A program made the translations under genes and the position numbers. Below the pieces are notes generated by a model. That model was not told the origin of the DNA. It made no database searches and saw only the letters and a program-made list of their open reading frames with translations. From Pseudomonas alkylphenolica (GTDB lineage: Bacteria; Pseudomonadota; Gammaproteobacteria; Pseudomonadales; Pseudomonadaceae), in contig NZ_CP009048.1 in the NCBI RefSeq assembly GCF_000746525.1, forward strand, positions 5,028,501 through 5,092,500: a DNA stretch of 64,000 bases, in the 5' to 3' direction. Positions 17,583 to 26,680 of this stretch are shown piece by piece. Positions within the stretch are counted from its first letter, which is position 1. Every line of letters begins with the position of its first letter.

Positions 17583-17734
17583 AGTGCTTCCTCTGTCAGG
17601 TAATCCGGCGTCAGGCGATGGGCCTTGGCGCCAACTGCCCCCACGGTAGTTGAGTGTGGCTAGTTGGAATTGTTCTGAGTACTTCACAACGCAGGGAATT
17701 CGGCCGTTCTGGCCCACCGTTGCAAATGAAACTA

Positions 17735-17748
17735 TTGATCCAGATCAA
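17735..17748. promoter_or_regulatory. ANR/FNR box upstream of cioA
   Basis: TTGATCCAGATCAA is an exact match to the FNR/ANR consensus TTGATNNNNATCAA. It lies about 150 bases upstream of cioA. In Pseudomonas, ANR is a known repressor of the cio genes at low oxygen, so this is its likely site; it could also act on the divergent MFS gene. Confidence 0.85.
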
Positions 17749-17812
17749 CGGCTGCCTGAAAGGATAGTCCTGAAAGGTCCGCGCGGTTGTGTGGTTCATT
17801 GCCGCAGATCAG

Positions 17813-17849
17813 TTGTGCACGGTTTTGTGCGCCCCAAAACAGTGCACAA
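17813..17849. repeat. 37-bp inverted repeat, function unknown
   Basis: The outer arms TTGTGCAC/GTGCACAA and inner arms GTTTTG/CAAAAC match perfectly with one unpaired position between them, around an 8-base loop. No T run follows on either strand, so it is not a classic terminator. It lies about 90 bases upstream of the MFS gene. Confidence 0.75.
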
Positions 17850-17940
17850 ACGGCGCAAAGCATGATCTTCTCGTAACTCGCCGTTACAAACTGATGATAA
17901 TCTGCACCGCTGTTTCCCTCGCCGAGGCTCTGTTTCGCCG

Positions 17941-19161
17941 ATGTCAGCCCCTCCACCGCTGTTGTTGCGTCACCATCGCCCTTTCCTCGCGTTCTGGCTG
18001 GCGCGGGTGTGTACCGCCAGTGGCTTCCAGATGCTCACCGTGGCGATCGGCTGGCACCTTTACCAGTTGACCGGCAATGTCCTTGACCTTGGCCTGGTCG
18101 GCCTGGTGGAGTTCGCCCCACGGGTACTGTTCATGCTGCACACCGGGCATGTCGCCGACCGTTATGACCGGCGCCGCGTCGCTGCCCTGTGCCAGACGGC
18201 TCAGGCCTTGATAGCCCTGGCTCTGGTGGTCGGCAGCAGCACTGGCAACGTCAGCCGCGAATTGATCTTTATCCTCGCCTTTTTGCTCGGCAGCGCCCGC
18301 TCGTTCGAAATGCCCGCGACCCAGGCACTGCTGCCGAACGTAGTGCCCTCTGCGCTGTTTCCCCACGCGGTGGCGGCCTCGGCCTCGGCGATGCAGGCGG
18401 CAACCATCGTGGCCCCCGCGGTGGGCGGTTTTCTCTATGCATTTGGCAGTGTCTGGGTGTACGGCCCGACTGTGCTGCTGTACGTGACGGCCTGCCTGCT
18501 GACCCTGAGCCTCAGTGTGCGACCGCAAGCGCCTCAGCAAGGCCGCGCCAGCCTCGATTCCTTGCTGGCCGGGATTCGCTTTATCCGCAGCCGCCCGGAC
18601 ATCCTCGGCGCTATCTCACTGGATCTGTTCGCCGTATTGCTCGGCGGTGCAACCGCACTGCTGCCGGTGTTCGCCAAGGACATCCTGCTTACCGGGCCCT
18701 GGGGCCTGGGTCTGTTGCGCTCGGCACCAGCGGTCGGCGCCTTGCTGATGTCGCTGTGGCTGGCGCGCTTTCCGGTGGAGCGCAAGGTCGGCCGGGTAAT
18801 GTTCACTGCTGTCGGAATCTTCGGTGTGGCCACCATCGCCTTCGGCCTGTCGACCTCGTTCTGGTTTTCGCTGGCGGTGCTGGCTGTGCTCGGGGCAGCC
18901 GACATGATCAGCATGGTGATTCGCGGCGCCTTCGTGCAGCTGGAGACACCGGATGAGATGCGTGGCCGGGTCAGTGCGGTGAACGGGTTGTTCATCGGCG
19001 CTTCCAACCAGCTTGGCGAATTCGAGTCAGGGCTGACTGCGCACTGGTTCGGTACCGTACCGGCAGTGGTGCTCGGCGGGGTCGGGACGCTGGTGGTGAC
19101 CGGGGTGTGGATCAAGCTGTTTCCGAGCCTGGCAGGAAGGGATCACATGCATAGAAATTGA
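17941..19161 (+). CDS. MFS transporter, EntS-like (DHA3) family
   Basis: A 406-residue inner-membrane protein with about 12 hydrophobic segments. The loop motif HVADRYDRRRVAALCQ after TM2 and the MRGRVSAVNGLFIGASNQLGE segment in the second half are typical of the EntS/TtgK-like branch of efflux carriers. The substrate is unknown; relatives export siderophores or drugs. The ATG at 17941 lacks a clear ribosome-binding site. It stands alone between the cio regulatory region and a BIME. Confidence 0.82.
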   Translation: MSAPPPLLLRHHRPFLAFWLARVCTASGFQMLTVAIGWHLYQLTGNVLDLGLVGLVEFAPRVLFMLHTGHVADRYDRRRVAALCQTAQALIALALVVGSSTGNVSRELIFILAFLLGSARSFEMPATQALLPNVVPSALFPHAVAASASAMQAATIVAPAVGGFLYAFGSVWVYGPTVLLYVTACLLTLSLSVRPQAPQQGRASLDSLLAGIRFIRSRPDILGAISLDLFAVLLGGATALLPVFAKDILLTGPWGLGLLRSAPAVGALLMSLWLARFPVERKVGRVMFTAVGIFGVATIAFGLSTSFWFSLAVLAVLGAADMISMVIRGAFVQLETPDEMRGRVSAVNGLFIGASNQLGEFESGLTAHWFGTVPAVVLGGVGTLVVTGVWIKLFPSLAGRDHMHRN

Positions 19162-19164
19162 CCA

Positions 19165-19223
19165 CCTCATCGCGGGGCAAGCCCGCTCCCACCCGGTGGG
19201 AGCGGGCTTGCCCCGCGATGAGG
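19165..19223. repeat. BIME, near-perfect 59-bp palindrome
   Basis: The two inverted REP copies are almost touching, giving arms of 29 bases. Lies at the convergent junction of the MFS and DJ-1-like genes, four bases past the MFS stop. Confidence 0.92.
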
Positions 19224-19232
19224 CCAGAACTG

Positions 19233-19781
19233 TCACACCTGCAGCTGTCCCGCAACTCGGTTACGAGCCGCCTTTCCCGCCACCTGTTCCACCAGCGTCA
19301 AAGCAAACGCCAACGCCGCCCCCGAACCCTGGGCAGTAATGCAGTTACCATCCACCACCACCGGCTGATCGACAAAACTGCACCCGGAGAGCTGCTGACT
19401 GACATCCGGATGACAGGTCATGCGTCGCTGACGCAGCACCCCGAAAGCCTGCAATGCCAAGGGCCCTTCGCCAATCGCGGCAAAAAACTTGCCGGCTTTG
19501 GCCTGCTCCGCTACCCGCTGTGTCAGCGGTTGGTGCACCGCCATGTGCTGCACCCCTTTCTCGCCCCCCGGCAACACGATCAGTTCGAACGGCTGGGCAA
19601 GCAAGTCCACCAACATGCCGTCGGCGGTCAAGCGCGTGCCACGGGCGCAGGTAAGCATGCGCCGGCCTTCGATGCTGGCCACCACCACTTCCACTTCGGC
19701 GCGGCGCAACACGTCGATCAGGGTCACGCTCTGCAGGTCATCCACGCCTTCAGCAATTACGATCAGGGCTCTGTGGGTCAT
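19233..19781 (-). CDS. DJ-1/PfpI superfamily protein lacking the usual catalytic cysteine
   Basis: A 182-residue protein aligning end to end with DJ-1/YajL (LIVIAEGVDDLQSV, VLPGGEKGVQ, MTCHPD, ITAQGSGAALAFALTLVE). The nucleophile elbow usually written AICA reads AIGE here: the position of human DJ-1 Cys106 is G104, and the partner Glu18 is Q17. The histidine (CHP) is kept. It therefore probably lacks the glyoxalase or peroxide-sensing chemistry of DJ-1 unless another residue serves. GGAG lies 8 bases before the ATG. No operon partner. Confidence 0.85.
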   Translation of the reverse strand: MTHRALIVIAEGVDDLQSVTLIDVLRRAEVEVVVASIEGRRMLTCARGTRLTADGMLVDLLAQPFELIVLPGGEKGVQHMAVHQPLTQRVAEQAKAGKFFAAIGEGPLALQAFGVLRQRRMTCHPDVSQQLSGCSFVDQPVVVDGNCITAQGSGAALAFALTLVEQVAGKAARNRVAGQLQV

Positions 19782-19819
19782 GACTGCACTCCGTCAGGGT
19801 ATGGATAAAGCGTAGTCGC

Positions 19820-20299
19820 TCACAGCATGAGGGTCAGTTGACACTCGTAGCCCTTGCGGGCGCGATAGCCATTACCACTGTCAATCCAGCCAGTCCCCCG
19901 GTACAACGCCAGGGCGGCGTGATTGTCTGGTTCCACCGACAATTGCAGGCGGCGAACATCCGGCCAGCAAGCGCGAACCAAACCGGGTAATGCCTGCATA
20001 CAAAATCGTCCCAGGCCGCGCCCCTGTAAGCGTTGATCCACCTGCAAGGCACTGATCGTGGCCGCATCGGCCGCGGCCCAGGGCGGCAGGAACGCCCCGC
20101 GCTGGAGCAACAGAAAGGCCCTGGGCTCGGCATCGAGCAATAGCACCACGCCGCGCATGTCATCGCTTTCAGTACCCAGCAGGATGTACAGCGCACTGGC
20201 CATATCGCCGCAATAGCGCTGTTGCTCGGGGTGCACCTGGATGCCGACCAGTTGGTCGCGCTGGGCCTGGCTCAGGTCGCGGTAATCAATCAGTTGCAC
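19820..20299 (-). CDS. GNAT family N-acetyltransferase
   Basis: A 159-residue single-domain GNAT. The acetyl-CoA-binding motif is VDQRLQGRGLGRF, followed by NHAALALYRGTGW, the usual C-terminal motif B region. Substrate unknown. The start appears to be GTG at 20299 with GAGAG upstream; the ATG nearby is in another frame. It lies 38 bases upstream of the DJ-1-like gene on the same strand, so the two may be co-transcribed. Confidence 0.85.
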   Translation of the reverse strand: MQLIDYRDLSQAQRDQLVGIQVHPEQQRYCGDMASALYILLGTESDDMRGVVLLLDAEPRAFLLLQRGAFLPPWAAADAATISALQVDQRLQGRGLGRFCMQALPGLVRACWPDVRRLQLSVEPDNHAALALYRGTGWIDSGNGYRARKGYECQLTLML

Positions 20300-20514
20300 A
20301 GCGGGCTCTCATGAGGGGGATGTGGGGGAATCGGCGCGGAACCTGCAGATATCTGCAGTGTATCGCGACAATAATTACCGCTGGCCAAGCATGCTGGTAT
20401 GATGCGCGGCTTTTTTCCGGCCCAATCAAATTCCACAAACCGTCCGGTACGGTCTGTGCTTTGCTGAGGGGGTCGATACATTCACGGCGCCGGGGCGCGC
20501 CACGGGGAGCAGGC

Positions 20515-21810
20515 ATGCTGGAAAGGCTGTTTCAACTAAAAGCACACGACACCAATGTCCGCACCGAAATTCTCGCGGGCGTGACCACCTTCCTGGCCAT
20601 GGCCTATATCCTGTTCGTCAACCCGAGCATTCTCGGTGAGACCGGCATGGACAAGGGCGCGCTGTTCGTTGCCACCTGTCTGGCAGCTGCCATCGGCTCG
20701 ACCACCATGGGCCTGATCGCTAACTACCCGATCGCCCTGGCACCGGGCATGGGCCTGAACGCCTTCTTCACCTACACCGTGGTCCTGCACATGGGCCACA
20801 CCTGGCAGGTGGCCCTGGGTGCGGTATTCATCTCGGCGGTGCTGTTCTTCCTGCTGTCGATCTTTCGTATCCGTGAGTGGATCGTCAACAGCATTCCGCT
20901 GCCACTGCGTTCGGCCATTGCTGCCGGTATCGGCCTGTTCCTGGCACTGATCGCCCTGCACAACGCCGGTATCGTCGTCGACAACCAGGCGACCCTGGTG
21001 GGCCTGGGTGACCTCAAGCAACCGGCGCCAATCCTCGCCACCCTGGGCTTTTTCCTGATTGTCGCCCTGGAAGCCCTGAAGGTTCGTGGTGCAGTACTGA
21101 TCGGCATCCTGGCGGTGACCGTGGCCTCGATCGCCCTGGGCGTCACCCCGTTCGCGGGCGTGGTCTCGATGCCGCCTTCGCTGGCCCCGACGTTCCTGCA
21201 GCTGGACATCAAGGGCGCCCTGGATGTCGGCCTGATCAGCGTGATCTTCGCCTTCCTGTTCGTTGACCTGTTCGACAACTCCGGCACCCTGATCGGCGTT
21301 GCCAAACGCGCCGGCCTGATGCGCAAGGACGGTCACATGCCGAAGATGGGCCGCGCCCTGATCGCTGACAGTACCGCGGCCATGGCCGGTTCCCTGCTCG
21401 GCACCTCGACCACCACCAGCTACATCGAGTCGGCTGCCGGCGTGAGTGCTGGCGGACGCACCGGCCTGACCGCCATCGTCGTCGCCATCCTGTTCCTGCT
21501 GGCACTGTTCTTCGCCCCGCTGGCCGGTAGCGTGCCGGCTTTCGCCACCGCACCAGCACTGTTGTTCGTCGCCGTGTTGATGGCTTCGGGCCTGGCTGAA
21601 ATAAACTGGGACGATGTTACCGAAGCTGCGCCAGTGGTGATCACCGCTCTGGCCATGCCGCTGACTTACTCGATCGCCAACGGCATCGCCTTCGGTTTCA
21701 TTTCCTGGACTGCGATCAAGCTGCTCTCCGGCCGCCGCCGCGACCTGAACCCGGCACTGGTGATCCTCTCGATCCTGTTCGTCATCAAGCTGGGCTGGTT
21801 CAACGCATGA
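20515..21810 (+). CDS. AzgA-type adenine/guanine/hypoxanthine permease
   Basis: A 431-residue inner-membrane protein of the COG2252 (NCS2/AzgA) family. It begins [22 protein letters not shown] and contains [27 protein letters not shown] and the [15 protein letters not shown] motif. Imports purine bases by proton symport. The ATG at 20515 has GGGGAG about 6 bases upstream; a longer in-frame reading to 20311 has no membrane-protein character. Its stop overlaps the trmA start (ATGA), so the two are translationally coupled. Confidence 0.93.
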   Translation: MLERLFQLKAHDTNVRTEILAGVTTFLAMAYILFVNPSILGETGMDKGALFVATCLAAAIGSTTMGLIANYPIALAPGMGLNAFFTYTVVLHMGHTWQVALGAVFISAVLFFLLSIFRIREWIVNSIPLPLRSAIAAGIGLFLALIALHNAGIVVDNQATLVGLGDLKQPAPILATLGFFLIVALEALKVRGAVLIGILAVTVASIALGVTPFAGVVSMPPSLAPTFLQLDIKGALDVGLISVIFAFLFVDLFDNSGTLIGVAKRAGLMRKDGHMPKMGRALIADSTAAMAGSLLGTSTTTSYIESAAGVSAGGRTGLTAIVVAILFLLALFFAPLAGSVPAFATAPALLFVAVLMASGLAEINWDDVTEAAPVVITALAMPLTYSIANGIAFGFISWTAIKLLSGRRRDLNPALVILSILFVIKLGWFNA

Positions 21811-22892
21811 GTGCAGTCTTAGACCCTTCGACCTACACCCAGCAGCTCGACGCCAAGGTTGCACGCCTGCGCGAGCTGCTGGCGCCTTTCGATGCCCCGG
21901 AACCTGCGGTGTTCGACTCACCACGCGAGCACTATCGCCTGCGTGCCGAGTTCCGCCTGTGGCGCGAAAACGAGCAACGCTTCTATGCGATGTTCGCTCC
22001 GGGCGAGAAGCACACGCCGATCCTGATCGAAGACTTCCCGATCGCCAGCCTGCGCATCAATGAACTGATGCCGCGGCTCAAGGCCGCCTGGCAAGCCAGC
22101 TCGGCGCTGAGCTTCAAGCTGTTCCAGGTCGAGTTCCTCACCACCCTGGCCGGCGATGCGATGATCACCCTGTGCTACCACCGTCCACTGGACGAGCACT
22201 GGGAGGCCGCCGCGCAGCAGCTGGGCAAAGACCTGGATGTCAGCATCATCGGCCGCTCCAAGGGTAAACGCGTGGTGATCGGTCGCGATTACGCGGTAGA
22301 AGAACTGCAGATCGCCGGACGCAACTTCCGCTATCGCCAGCCGGAAGGCGCCTTCACCCAGCCCAACGGCGCAGTGAACCAGAAGATGCTCAACTGGGCC
22401 TACGAGGCCCTCGGCGAGCGCCAGGACGACCTGCTCGAGTTGTACTGCGGCAACGGCAACTTCACCCTGCCGCTGGCGACCCGGGTGCGCAAGGTGCTGG
22501 CCACCGAGATCAGCAAGACCTCGGTCAACGCCGCGCTGCACAACCTCGACGACAATGCCGTGGATAACGTGCGCCTGGTGCGCCTGTCCGCCGAAGAGCT
22601 GACCGAGGCGCTCAACGAAGTACGCCCGTTCCGCCGTCTGGAAGGCATCGACCTGAAGAGCTACCAGTTCGGCAGCGTGTTCGTCGACCCGCCGCGTGCC
22701 GGCATGGACCCGGACACCTGCGAGCTGACCCGGCGCTTCGACAATATCCTGTACATCTCCTGCAACCCGGAAACCCTGGCGGCGAACATCGCCCAGTTGC
22801 ACGACACACACCGCATCGAGCGTTGTGCGTTGTTTGACCAGTTTCCATATACCCATCACATGGAGAGTGGGGTGTTGCTGGTTCGCCGTTGA
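21807..22892 (+). CDS. trmA: tRNA (uracil-54-C5)-methyltransferase
   Basis: Makes m5U54 in the T loop of tRNAs, and the equivalent in tmRNA, from S-adenosylmethionine. The 361-residue product has the standard length. Motifs are [12 protein letters not shown] (SAM), [11 protein letters not shown] and the catalytic-cysteine motif [12 protein letters not shown]. It lacks the iron-sulphur cluster of RlmD, as TrmA should. The start overlaps the permease stop by four bases. Confidence 0.96.
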   Translation: MSAVLDPSTYTQQLDAKVARLRELLAPFDAPEPAVFDSPREHYRLRAEFRLWRENEQRFYAMFAPGEKHTPILIEDFPIASLRINELMPRLKAAWQASSALSFKLFQVEFLTTLAGDAMITLCYHRPLDEHWEAAAQQLGKDLDVSIIGRSKGKRVVIGRDYAVEELQIAGRNFRYRQPEGAFTQPNGAVNQKMLNWAYEALGERQDDLLELYCGNGNFTLPLATRVRKVLATEISKTSVNAALHNLDDNAVDNVRLVRLSAEELTEALNEVRPFRRLEGIDLKSYQFGSVFVDPPRAGMDPDTCELTRRFDNILYISCNPETLAANIAQLHDTHRIERCALFDQFPYTHHMESGVLLVRR

Positions 22893-22898
22893 CCCCGG

Positions 22899-22933
22899 CG
22901 TTGCAGGCGCCGGCTGTGCCAGCGCCTGCAACG
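22899..22933. repeat. Perfect 12-bp stem-loop after trmA
   Basis: CGTTGCAGGCGC and GCGCCTGCAACG pair perfectly around an 11-base loop, starting seven bases after the trmA stop. No T run follows, so termination would need help; it could also protect the mRNA 3' end. Confidence 0.65.
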
Positions 22934-22964
22934 GGCCGCAGATCTCAAGGAGTACCGCCCTCTG

Positions 22965-23870
22965 ATGGACCAGTTCAGCGCCATGCAGTCCTTCCGCCGG
23001 GTGGTCGAGCACGGCAGCTTCAGCGCCGCTGCCGCCCTGGCGGGGCAATCCCATACGGTGCTGTCACGGCAGGTGAAGAACCTCGAACGCCAGCTCGGCA
23101 GTCAACTGCTCAACCGCACCACCCGGCGCCTGCAACTGACCGAAGCGGGTGCGCTGTTCTACCGTCACTGCGTGCAGATTCTCGATCAGATGGAGGCAAT
23201 GACGCTGGAGCTTTCCGAGCACCAGCAGCAACCCTCCGGCACCTTGCGCCTGAGCGTGTCCAGTGCGTTTGGCGAACTGGAACTGGGTCACTGGCTACCC
23301 GGCTTCGTCGAACGCTTCACCGGGTTGCAGATTGAACTGAGCTGTACCGACCGCTTCGTCGATATGCTCGATGAGGGCATCGACCTGTGCCTGCGGGTCA
23401 CCGATCACTTGCCGGACTCCAACCTGGTGGCACGCACGCTGGCGCCGAGTGAAGTGATCCTGGTCGCCGCCGCGTCGTACCTCAAGCGCCTGCCAACTGC
23501 CATCACGGCCGACAACCTGGGCGAGCATCCGCTGCTCGGCTACAACCGCCTCGCTCAACCGCAGCGCCTACAACTGGTCGGGCCTTCGGGCAGCCAACGC
23601 GAGGTGCTGATGCCCAGCCGTGTCAGCGCCAACTCGCCGATGGCACTACGGGCCGCCGCTATCGGTGGCCTGGGCATCGCCAGCTTTGACCGTTTCATCG
23701 TCCACGACGCCTTGCAGGATGGCCGCCTGGTGCAACTGCTGCCGGACTGGCAACAGCCTGCGCGCACCCTGTATGCGCTCTACCCGCAAAGCCGCTACCT
23801 GGCGCCCAAGGTTCGCGCGTTGCTGGATTACCTTCAGGACTACTATCGGGCCCCACGCTGGCTGATGTGA
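22965..23870 (+). CDS. LysR family transcriptional regulator
   Basis: A 301-residue regulator with the N-terminal winged helix-turn-helix (MDQFSAMQSFRRVVEHGSF, QSHTVLSRQVKNLE) and the LysR substrate-binding domain. It belongs to the broad branch that starts MDxxxxMxxFxxVVE. AAGGAG lies 13 bases before the ATG, which is rather far. Its target is not evident; the secreted cupin gene 100 bases downstream is one candidate. Confidence 0.9.
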   Translation: MDQFSAMQSFRRVVEHGSFSAAAALAGQSHTVLSRQVKNLERQLGSQLLNRTTRRLQLTEAGALFYRHCVQILDQMEAMTLELSEHQQQPSGTLRLSVSSAFGELELGHWLPGFVERFTGLQIELSCTDRFVDMLDEGIDLCLRVTDHLPDSNLVARTLAPSEVILVAAASYLKRLPTAITADNLGEHPLLGYNRLAQPQRLQLVGPSGSQREVLMPSRVSANSPMALRAAAIGGLGIASFDRFIVHDALQDGRLVQLLPDWQQPARTLYALYPQSRYLAPKVRALLDYLQDYYRAPRWLM

Positions 23871-23970
23871 TTGGTGCAAAAAACGCACAAATCATGGCCT
23901 CTTACGGGCGTATTTCTGCATCAAGCGTTCAATTAACCTTCGCGCACTCCACTCAACGAAGGTTATCGCC

Positions 23971-24417
23971 ATGAAAGCTTTGAAAACCTCCCTGTTCGGC
24001 CTGATCCTGACCGCCTCTACCACTACCGTGTTGGCCCAGAACGAGATCAAACCAGAAGCACTGATCTCGCTGCCCAACGCCGCTCTGCAATGGCAAGCAG
24101 TACCCAACACCAACGGCGCCGTCACTTACGCCAACACTGAGGGGAATATTTTCGGCAAGGGCAACTACTCGGCCTTTGTCACCTTCAAGGCAGGCACCGA
24201 CAACGGTCTGCATACCCACAGCCAGAGCCTGCCAACAGTGGTCCTGAAAGGCACTTTCTACGCCGTGATCGATAAGGTGCGCACCGAGTATCCAGCGGGC
24301 TCGTACTACAAACTGCCGGCCAATCTGGTGCATGAAAGCGGCTGCACCGCCGCAGCTGATTGCCTGCTGTTCCAGTACCAGGCCGACAACTTCGACCTGG
24401 TACCGGTGAAAAGCTGA
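23971..24417 (+). CDS. Secreted single-domain cupin protein
   Basis: A 148-residue protein. Residues 1-22 form a signal peptide (MKALKTSLFGLILTAS, cleavage after VLA), so it should be periplasmic. The remainder is a cupin barrel with the metal-type motif HTHSQSLPTVVLKG and a YYKLPANLVHESG strand. Two cysteines in a short CTAAADC loop may form a disulphide. The substrate is unknown. Follows a LysR gene on the same strand; converges on the phosphatase gene 16 bases away. Confidence 0.82.
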   Translation: MKALKTSLFGLILTASTTTVLAQNEIKPEALISLPNAALQWQAVPNTNGAVTYANTEGNIFGKGNYSAFVTFKAGTDNGLHTHSQSLPTVVLKGTFYAVIDKVRTEYPAGSYYKLPANLVHESGCTAAADCLLFQYQADNFDLVPVKS

Positions 24418-24433
24418 GCCCGAGGCCGCTCCT

Positions 24434-25603
24434 TCAGCCCTGCCCCGCGCACATCAACAAGGGCACCTGCTGATCTTCATCCGTCAGCGCACCATGGTGC
24501 CCACGCCATTGACTGGCGTGCTTTTCCACTTCGCTGCGAATAATCCCGCCCGCCCCGGTCGGCACCACGATCAGGTCGCCAATCCGCGCCTCGGCCTGGC
24601 TGAGCAAGACATCGCCGAACAAGCCCGCAGCAATCGCCTGGGCCTTGGACAAGACCTGGTACTGCTCGCCCAAGTGATTCTGCCAGCGCTGGTGCACACG
24701 GTCCTGCTGGCTCGGCACATACAGGTAGCGCGCGCGGATATCACCGGCGATGGCGCGCACGCCCTCCTGCAACACCGGGTCGAGGTCGAAGTCACGCACC
24801 TGGTCGCTGTCCAGCGCCAGCATGCCGTGGTCGGCGATGACCATCAGCTGCACCCGCTCCGGCAGCTTGCGGGCGATGGCCTGAGCCAGCTGGTCGGCAA
24901 TTTCCAGTTGCTTGAGCCAGCCCTCGGAGCCCGGACCGAACAGGTGCCCGGCAAAATCCAGGTCGCCGAAATAGGCAAAACAGAAGGCCGGATCTTCAGT
25001 CGCCAGCGCTGCATTGATCAGTTCCGGGTAGGCGTCATAGGCCGGGGCCGGGAGTATCCGTCCGGCCTTGTAGATCGCCTGGCTGAACGCCGAGTTGGCA
25101 TAGCGGCCGAGCATGACCGTGCTGACGGCAATGCCCTGCGCGCGGGCCAGGCTCCAGGCATCGGGCGGCACGATGAACGATTCCGGTGCCGGAGCTGCAC
25201 CTGGCTGTGCTTCGACTTGCAGCGCAGCAGTGGTCCACGACAACGGCGACAACTCGGTCTGCTGATCCAGGGCAAAGCTGCAGCCGACCATGCCATGCGC
25301 ACCGCTACCAAGCCCCGAGGTCACCGAGGCCAGGCTGGTGGCGGTGGTCGCCGGAAAGCCCACGCGAAAATACGAATCCGGCTGCATCAATGAGGCGAGG
25401 AATGGTGCGTGCCGGGCATGGGCCTGGAGCAGGTTCCAGCCCAGGCCGTCGATCAGCAGCAGGCAGGTCGCCTGCGAGCGATCCAGGCGGAAGCTGTTAC
25501 GAAAGCCCTGGCCACCGAGGGCGGCGAAGATCGACTGGGTCAGGTTGGCCAGGCCCGGCCAGGTTTCACCCAGCAACTGCGAGTCGTTGAACGGCATTGC
25601 CAT
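24434..25603 (-). CDS. Alkaline-phosphatase superfamily hydrolase (nucleotide pyrophosphatase/phosphodiesterase type)
   Basis: A 389-residue protein. The two-metal-site pattern of the superfamily is visible: LLLIDGLGWN near residue 50, PATTATSLASVTSG with the nucleophile threonine, FAYFGDLDFAGHLFGPGS and VIADHGML. No signal peptide is seen with the start at 25603, which is preferred because GGAGG lies five bases upstream. Likely cleaves a phosphodiester or phosphate monoester in the cytosol; the substrate is unknown. Confidence 0.85.
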   Translation of the reverse strand: MAMPFNDSQLLGETWPGLANLTQSIFAALGGQGFRNSFRLDRSQATCLLLIDGLGWNLLQAHARHAPFLASLMQPDSYFRVGFPATTATSLASVTSGLGSGAHGMVGCSFALDQQTELSPLSWTTAALQVEAQPGAAPAPESFIVPPDAWSLARAQGIAVSTVMLGRYANSAFSQAIYKAGRILPAPAYDAYPELINAALATEDPAFCFAYFGDLDFAGHLFGPGSEGWLKQLEIADQLAQAIARKLPERVQLMVIADHGMLALDSDQVRDFDLDPVLQEGVRAIAGDIRARYLYVPSQQDRVHQRWQNHLGEQYQVLSKAQAIAAGLFGDVLLSQAEARIGDLIVVPTGAGGIIRSEVEKHASQWRGHHGALTDEDQQVPLLMCAGQG

Positions 25604-25763
25604 GTTTCCCTCCGTGGGCAGGTGCGAATCAACAGGTGTAGCACAGGCTGTGCGATCAGCGCACAGAAAAACGCCCGCGACCGCGCTCATCGATTGACCA
25701 AATTAACCAAACGGTACATTTTCAGCGAAAGCCTCTTCCCAAGAACAACAATGGAGTTTCCCC

Positions 25764-26624
25764 ATGAATCCGGCCCCCTCTCCTGGCATCCTCGCCGGCC
25801 TGATCGGTGCAGGTATCCAGGCCTCACGCACCCCGGCACTGCATGAGCACGAAGGCCATGCCCTGGGCCTTAACTACCTGTACCGGCTGATCGACCTGGA
25901 TCAGTTGAAACTCGACTGCAGCGCCCTGGAGCAACTGCTCAGCGCTGCCGAAGCCATGGGTTACACCGGCCTGAACATCACCTTCCCGTGCAAACAGGCA
26001 ATCCTGCCGTTGCTCGATGACCTCTCTGCCGAGGCCCGAGGCATCGGCGCGGTCAATACCGTGGTGCTCAAGGACGGCAAGCGTATCGGCCACAACACCG
26101 ACTGCCTGGGTTTCGCCGAAGGCTTTCGCCGCGGCTTGAGCGACGCGCCACGTCGTCAGGTGGTGCAGATGGGCGCTGGCGGTGCCGGGGCTGCGGTGGC
26201 CCATGCGCTGCTGGCCGAAGGGGTCGGGCAGTTAACGGTATTCGATGTCGAGTTGGCTCGGGCTCAGGCGCTGGTGGATAACCTCAATGCGCATTTCGAC
26301 GGCAGCCGTGCCCGCGTCGGGCACGACCTGGCCCATGCATTGGGCGAAGCCGATGGTCTGGTCAACACCACGCCGATGGGCATGGCCAAACTGCCGGGCA
26401 TGCCGGTGCCCAAGGCATTGCTAAGGGTTGATCTGTGGGTCGCGGAGATCGTCTACTTTCCGCTGCAAACCGAACTGCTGCGTGAGGCCCGGGCCTTGGG
26501 CTGTCGCACCCTGGATGGTTCGAACATGGCGGTGTTTCAAGCGGTGAAGGCGTTTGAGCTGTTCAGTGGCTTGCAGCCGGATGCGGCGCGGATGCTTGAA
26601 CACTTCAATAGTATGGGTAGCTGA
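25764..26624 (+). CDS. Quinate/shikimate dehydrogenase-like protein (AroE/YdiB family)
   Basis: A 286-residue NAD(P)-dependent dehydrogenase. The catalytic lysine lies in NITFPCKQ and the catalytic aspartate in HNTDCLGF. The dinucleotide-binding turn is GAGGAGAAVAHAL, followed by VNTTPMGM. It is not the housekeeping aroE context and lies near quiC and pcaHG, so it probably oxidises quinate or shikimate in catabolism; this is inference. GGAG lies eight bases before the ATG. It ends beside a BIME, convergent with tetR. Confidence 0.88.
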   Translation: MNPAPSPGILAGLIGAGIQASRTPALHEHEGHALGLNYLYRLIDLDQLKLDCSALEQLLSAAEAMGYTGLNITFPCKQAILPLLDDLSAEARGIGAVNTVVLKDGKRIGHNTDCLGFAEGFRRGLSDAPRRQVVQMGAGGAGAAVAHALLAEGVGQLTVFDVELARAQALVDNLNAHFDGSRARVGHDLAHALGEADGLVNTTPMGMAKLPGMPVPKALLRVDLWVAEIVYFPLQTELLREARALGCRTLDGSNMAVFQAVKAFELFSGLQPDAARMLEHFNSMGS

Positions 26625-26629
26625 AAAGC

Positions 26630-26678
26630 ATCGCGGGGCAAGCCCGCTCCCACAGTGGGAGCGGGCTTGCCCCGCGAA
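26630..26678. repeat. BIME between the AroE-like gene and tetR
   Basis: Two inverted REP copies meet almost without spacer (CCCACAGTGGGAG at the centre). Located between two convergent stop codons, three bases from the tetR stop. Confidence 0.92.
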
Positions 26679-26680
26679 GA

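Larger units (their letters stand above)
17583..17940. other. 358-base intergenic region between divergent cioA and the MFS gene
   Basis: No convincing gene. It holds a perfect ANR/FNR box (17735-17748) nearer cioA and a long imperfect dyad (17813-17849) nearer the MFS gene; both are listed separately. Small reading frames here have no ribosome-binding sites. Confidence 0.7.

Noticed and set aside
20300..20514. Purine riboswitch upstream of the AzgA-type permease gene
   Set aside because: The leader is long enough, but I could not find the conserved purine-aptamer core; nothing specific supports it.
25698..25720. TTAACC...GGTACA upstream of the AroE-like gene as a second TetR operator
   Set aside because: Arms match poorly and the spacing differs from the dyad at 29414-29427.
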